Positions 4,863 through 8,431 of a stretch of DNA of 8,431 nucleotides are shown in pieces. The notes beneath the pieces are model-generated. The model searched no databases, had not been told where the DNA came from, and was given only the letters and a program-made list of their open reading frames with translations. Position 1 is the stretch's first letter, and every line of letters starts with the position of its first letter. A program made the translations under genes and the position numbers. Where the stretch lies: contig JABIFK010000801.1 in the NCBI GenBank assembly GCA_018650745.1, forward strand, positions 1 through 8,431. The letters are read 5' to 3'. This stretch comes from Candidatus Latescibacterota bacterium. GTDB taxonomy: Bacteria; Latescibacterota; UBA2968.

Positions 4863-7228
4863 ACGACTTTGCACAACGCAACCGATGGGTTGCCACGCTG
4901 GTCACTGCTATTACCAGCATCGTTTATTTATCTACACTGGCACCCACTGTAGCATTCTGGGATTGTGGCGAGTTTATCACCACGTCCTATAGATTTGGCG
5001 TGCCACATCCACCCGGTGCACCTTTATACACTCTGCTTGGCCGGCTCTTTTCAATGCTGCCTTTTGGCGAAATAGCCTTTCGTGTCAATTTACTGTCCGC
5101 CGCATCCGGCATCGCCACAGTCTTACTCGTTTACCTGTGCACAGTGCGCCTATTGACCAATTGGTTTGACCGGGCCAATTCACAACATCAAATAGCAATC
5201 TTTACAGGCGCAGCTGTCGCAGCACTCTCAACTGCCTTCTCATTTTCTTTTTGGAACAATGCCATTGAAGCCGAAGTATATGGCTTGTCAATGTGCATTA
5301 CATTATTGGCAGTTTGGCTAGGTCTACGTTGGGATGATGCTCACAAAGACCACAACAGCGACCGTAACCTACTCTTGATCGCATATCTTTTTGGTTTAGG
5401 TGCAGGCGTACACTTACAATGCCTGCTCACCATTCCCGGCATTCTTATTATCGTATTTACAGATTTGCTCGAAGACCGTCCCAAGAAAACCCAAACGCTC
5501 ATTGTTATTGGGCTTATTTTTTACCCGTTCCTCTCTATTGCCCTACCCACATTAGCAGCCGTAATCATGACAGGCGCCATCATCATAGGCTTGTTAAGCC
5601 TACGCCCAGCTTGGCGCAATCCTCAATTTTGGATTTGGGCCATCGTCTTAGGAGCACTCGGATTTTCAACATATATCACACTCTACCTGCGCTCGGGCCT
5701 CAACCCCATTATAGACATGAACGATCCGGAAACATGGGAAAACTTTAAAGCATTTCTTGGACGCCAACAATATGGCACCCATTCCCTCTTTCCTCGACGT
5801 GGGGAACCTTGGGCTTACCAATTAAATATCCATTTCAAATACTTCTTACAACAGTTCCCATTCTTCGATGGCATTCCCGTGGACTTTAGGCGTGCCGTAG
5901 ATGTCTTTACCAATCGCTACGAAACCATTCAAGCATCTCTCATTACCACGGCTTTAGGTATTGGCGGGGCAATTTATCATTTCAGAAAAGATTGGCAACG
6001 CTTTTCCTCCATCTTTTCTATGTTCGCCATTATGGGTGTTGGTTTGGTATTCTATCTCAACATGCCCGACCCAGAACCCAGAGAACGTGAATATATCTTT
6101 GTTGGCGCATATACCTTCTTTGGCATTTGGATGGGCATCGGTGCAGCAGGTCTTATCCTTTGGGTTCAAGAAAATATCAAACCCATAGCAATGGTCGCAC
6201 CAATCATTCTCCTCCTCATCCCAACAGGCATTCTTGTTCAAAACTACCATGTGCATGACCGCACGGGTGATTTCATTGCTTATGATTATGCCTACAACAT
6301 TTTAGAAACCTGCGAAGAAAATGCCATTCTGTTTACAAACGGAGACAACGACACATATCCGTTGTGGTTTCTGCAAGGCGTAGAAGGTATTCGTACCGAT
6401 ATTCAAATTGTCAATCTGAGCCTCATTAAAACCAATTGGTACGTGAAACAGATTCGTGAAGCAGGTGTGCCCCTAGACCTATCAGATACCTGGATAGACA
6501 ACAACATGCTTGCACAACCGTGGGATGCAGACAGAGGTATGAAACTGCCAGAAATCGAGCTGACAGCACAAGACATCCCCAAAGCAGAGTACCTTCTCGG
6601 AAATGGGCCACAAACCGTCACGGTCGTAGAACCTCAAACCTGGATGATGTGGCGTATCATACAACAAAACAATTGGAAACGCCCCATTTATTTCGCTGTC
6701 ACAGTGCCAAACAGCAACATGGCTGGTTTACGACCCTTTATGTCAATGGAAGGCATGGCTTACAAACTCGTCACAGAACGCGGCTTGGGGCAATTTGATA
6801 TCCAAAGGACCACCGAAAATCTGTTAGAGAAGTATCGCTATACAGGCGTGTCCGACAACACAATAAACAAAGACCCAGTTGCCCGACGCCTACTGAGTAA
6901 TTATCTCGTCATTTTTGCAGGACTCACTCAGGCTTATATGCAATTGGATATGCCACAAAATGCCTTCCAAGTCTTAACCGAACTCGAAAGGCATTTGCCC
7001 CCCCACGCCTTAGATGTGCCCGAAGCCTGGCACCATGCCAGTCAGCATTATAGAGACCTTGCCATACAATTTGCAGAAGATGGTGAAATTGAACTGGCTT
7101 TGGCGTCCTTAGAAAACTTGCTCAGACTCGGCCCTGCAATTCAAAACCCTGACGAGATCAGAAATGTGATTGAGAGATGGCGCATAGAAAAAGATAAACA
7201 AACAAGCGACAGTGTTGTCGTCCCTTAG
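4859..7228 (+). CDS. DUF2723 family polytopic membrane protein (GT-C glycosyltransferase-like)
   Basis: This is a 789-residue inner-membrane protein. The N-terminal half has many hydrophobic helices. The first periplasmic loop carries WDCGEF (34-39) and HPPGAPLY (50-57), the signature of DUF2723 and placed like the catalytic Asp of protein O-mannosyltransferase-type GT-C enzymes. Further family motifs are EPREREYIFVGAY (about 405-417), and NGDNDTYPLWFLQ and NLSLIKTNWY (about 495-525) in the soluble part. The last 110 residues are helical and TPR-like (NAFQVLTELERHLP; ELALASLENLLRLGP). By family analogy it would move a sugar from a polyprenyl-phosphate donor to a protein or lipid outside the cytoplasm, but the donor and acceptor are unknown. 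The start has GAGGG (4850-4854) four bases upstream and overlaps the PHP stop. The gene ends 55 bases before the terminator stem. Family call is firm; activity is inferred. Confidence 0.9.
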   Translation: MNDFAQRNRWVATLVTAITSIVYLSTLAPTVAFWDCGEFITTSYRFGVPHPPGAPLYTLLGRLFSMLPFGEIAFRVNLLSAASGIATVLLVYLCTVRLLTNWFDRANSQHQIAIFTGAAVAALSTAFSFSFWNNAIEAEVYGLSMCITLLAVWLGLRWDDAHKDHNSDRNLLLIAYLFGLGAGVHLQCLLTIPGILIIVFTDLLEDRPKKTQTLIVIGLIFYPFLSIALPTLAAVIMTGAIIIGLLSLRPAWRNPQFWIWAIVLGALGFSTYITLYLRSGLNPIIDMNDPETWENFKAFLGRQQYGTHSLFPRRGEPWAYQLNIHFKYFLQQFPFFDGIPVDFRRAVDVFTNRYETIQASLITTALGIGGAIYHFRKDWQRFSSIFSMFAIMGVGLVFYLNMPDPEPREREYIFVGAYTFFGIWMGIGAAGLILWVQENIKPIAMVAPIILLLIPTGILVQNYHVHDRTGDFIAYDYAYNILETCEENAILFTNGDNDTYPLWFLQGVEGIRTDIQIVNLSLIKTNWYVKQIREAGVPLDLSDTWIDNNMLAQPWDADRGMKLPEIELTAQDIPKAEYLLGNGPQTVTVVEPQTWMMWRIIQQNNWKRPIYFAVTVPNSNMAGLRPFMSMEGMAYKLVTERGLGQFDIQRTTENLLEKYRYTGVSDNTINKDPVARRLLSNYLVIFAGLTQAYMQLDMPQNAFQVLTELERHLPPHALDVPEAWHHASQHYRDLAIQFAEDGEIELALASLENLLRLGPAIQNPDEIRNVIERWRIEKDKQTSDSVVVP

Positions 7229-7283
7229 AGGACAACCGATTTAGATAACCATCTGTTTTTTATCCACGCATTGACCATACTGC

Positions 7284-7322
7284 AAAAAAAAGGCGATTCA
7301 TTAATTGAATCGCCTTTTTTAT
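7284..7322. terminator. Bidirectional intrinsic terminator between converging genes
   Basis: AAAAAAGGCGATTCA (7286-7300) pairs perfectly with TGAATCGCCTTTTTT (7306-7320) over 15 bp around the loop TTAAT. The A-run on one side and the T-run on the other give a U-tract in either direction. It therefore serves both the DUF2723 gene (+) and the rhomboid gene (-), whose stop codon lies about 20 bases away. Confidence 0.93.
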
Positions 7323-7341
7323 TTACCATACCAACCGTCGA

Positions 7342-8019
7342 TTATCCATCCCATTGCTCATAAACATCAACAGAAGCTTTTCTTTGACGAAACCGCATCA
7401 AAACATAACCCACCATAAAACCAGCAATATGCGCATACCAAGCAACGCCACCCACACCATCTGAAGCATTCATCAATTGAATCACAAACCAAACACCCAA
7501 AACAATCAACGCGGGAATGCGTAAGAAAAAATAAAAAAACAATACCAAGATGCGCGAATGTGGAAAAACAGCCAAATATGCACCCAGTACACCTGCTATG
7601 GCACCACTGGCACCAACCATAGGCGCAACACTATCCGGTTCGGAAGCAACATGAGCAATTGTAGCGACAATGCCACACAAAATATAAAATCCCAAAAATT
7701 TGAAATGGCCCAAAGTATCTTCAATATTATTTCCAAAAATCCATAAATAAAGCATGTTGCCACCCAAATGCATCCATCCTCCATGCAAAAACATGGATGT
7801 CAACAACGTCAGATACAAAGGAATAGGCGTAGGAGAAATGGCATCGGTTGCATGTATCATCTCAAAGGGAATGGCCCCAAATCGAGATGTAAACATGTTG
7901 TATCCCAAATCTCCCAACAACAAAGCATAAATAAAAACACCCATATTTATGACAATGAGCATCACAACAAATATGGGAGGCGTATATGTCGGATTATCAT
8001 CCTTCAGGGGAATCATCAT
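7342..8019 (-). CDS. Rhomboid family intramembrane serine protease
   Basis: This 225-residue protein has about six hydrophobic segments and cleaves single-pass membrane proteins within or next to the bilayer. The first segment is PPIFVVMLIVINMGVFIYALLL shortened to residues 14-35. The region after it carries HGGWMHLGGN (H79, H84, N88), where N88 helps form the oxyanion site. GASGAIAG holds the catalytic serine S138, and AHIAGFMVG holds the catalytic histidine H197, so the Ser-His dyad is complete. The C-terminal tail is short and charged. Two adjacent ATG codons are possible (8019 and 8016); the first is nearer the GGGAG (8030-8034) ten bases upstream, so I keep it. The substrate cannot be told from context. 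It is transcribed towards the DUF2723 gene and follows the Ig-like gene by 106 bases, in which I see no clear promoter or terminator. Confidence 0.94.
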   Translation of the reverse strand: MMIPLKDDNPTYTPPIFVVMLIVINMGVFIYALLLGDLGYNMFTSRFGAIPFEMIHATDAISPTPIPLYLTLLTSMFLHGGWMHLGGNMLYLWIFGNNIEDTLGHFKFLGFYILCGIVATIAHVASEPDSVAPMVGASGAIAGVLGAYLAVFPHSRILVLFFYFFLRIPALIVLGVWFVIQLMNASDGVGGVAWYAHIAGFMVGYVLMRFRQRKASVDVYEQWDG

Positions 8020-8125
8020 CGCCTAAAAACTCCCAATACATTTAAATCAATCCCTGCCAACACCCAGAAACGAGTCCAATCCCACACGTTTAAATACAGC
8101 CGTTTCCAATAAGTTTTAGCACATC

Positions 8126-8431
8126 CTATTTAATAACAAAAGCGTGGATTTGACGCGCTTCATTGCCACAAATATCTCGCACCACCACTTCAACTTGATG
8201 CCTACCCACAGCCAAAGGTTTTCGGGGTTTTGCAAATATGAGATCTTCTTCAGGGTCAAACTCTACAATCAGCTTTTTTCCATTCAAACGTATTTCAATA
8301 TCTTCCTCACGCCAAATGCCCGACGAAACGTCACGTATTGTTGCCAACACTTTGGGCTGTCGCTCAGAGACCACCTGATTCTGTGCAGGACGAAGCCCAC
8401 GAATCTGGGGTGGTACATCGTCAATCAGCAA
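8126..8431 (-). CDS. C-terminal Ig-like domain of a probably exported protein (5' end outside window)
   Basis: The frame is open to the window edge, so only the last 101 residues are visible; the TTG at the very edge is most likely an internal leucine codon. The segment starts PPQIRGLRP and continues with IRDVSSGIWREEDIEIRLNG, FDPEEDLIFAKP, LAVGRHQVEVVVRD and GNEARQIHAFVIK. This D-x-x-SGI, L-x-G-x-H-x-V-x-V-x-V-x-D-x-x-GN pattern is typical of bacterial Ig-like or cadherin-like beta-sandwich modules at the C-terminus of envelope or secreted proteins, where they serve as spacers or binding domains. The catalytic or main domain, if any, lies outside the window. The stop is TAG at 8126-8128 and the gene is followed by the rhomboid gene on the same strand. 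Confidence 0.7.
   Translation of the reverse strand: MLIDDVPPQIRGLRPAQNQVVSERQPKVLATIRDVSSGIWREEDIEIRLNGKKLIVEFDPEEDLIFAKPRKPLAVGRHQVEVVVRDICGNEARQIHAFVIK

Noticed and set aside
8020..8125. Promoter or terminator between the Ig-like gene and the rhomboid gene
   Set aside because: On the minus strand I found no hairpin with a U-tract and no -35/-10 pair of acceptable match and spacing.

Overview
The window looks like part of a chromosome from a Gram-negative-type bacterium of the wider FCB group (Bacteroidetes, Chlorobi, Latescibacterota and relatives). That placement is an inference from three things: a short primary-type sigma factor without region 1.1 that closely resembles the Bacteroidetes/FCB form, a DUF2723 membrane protein typical of that group, and a bacterial microcompartment (BMC) shell protein, which within FCB would favour a Latescibacterota-like lineage. 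No phage, insertion sequence, CRISPR array, rRNA or tRNA gene is seen.

Layout. Bases 1-1080 hold the 3' end of a beta-propeller gene (+). After a 334-base gap come two tightly coupled genes (+): a BMC-H shell protein with an unusual C-terminal SAP/Rho_N-like tail (1415-1855), and a small helical protein (1860-2201) whose Shine-Dalgarno lies in the end of the shell gene. A structured-looking 249-base leader precedes the sigma factor gene (2451-3308, GTG start), which ends at a strong intrinsic terminator. A second + strand operon follows a plausible promoter: a small exported or membrane-anchored protein (3578-3826), a PHP-domain metallo-phosphoesterase (3849-4862) and a large DUF2723 membrane protein (4859-7228) overlapping it by ATGA. 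A strong hairpin that can terminate in both directions separates this operon from two minus-strand genes: a rhomboid protease (7342-8019) and the 3' end of a gene for an Ig-like protein that runs off the window (8126-8431).

How the genes may work together. The shell protein and its helical partner are almost certainly co-translated, and the shell protein's tail is a candidate nucleic-acid or protein docking module; no cargo enzymes lie nearby, so this would be a satellite BMC locus. The small protein, the PHP enzyme and the DUF2723 GT-C-like protein form an apparent envelope glycosylation or lipid-phosphate module. The sigma factor is the housekeeping type and its leader shows several mutually exclusive short pairings, one of which covers the ribosome binding site.

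The most novel-looking items are the BMC/SAP-like fusion with its coupled helical protein, the nested hairpin just upstream of it, and the sigma factor leader. All functional proposals for these are inferences from sequence alone.
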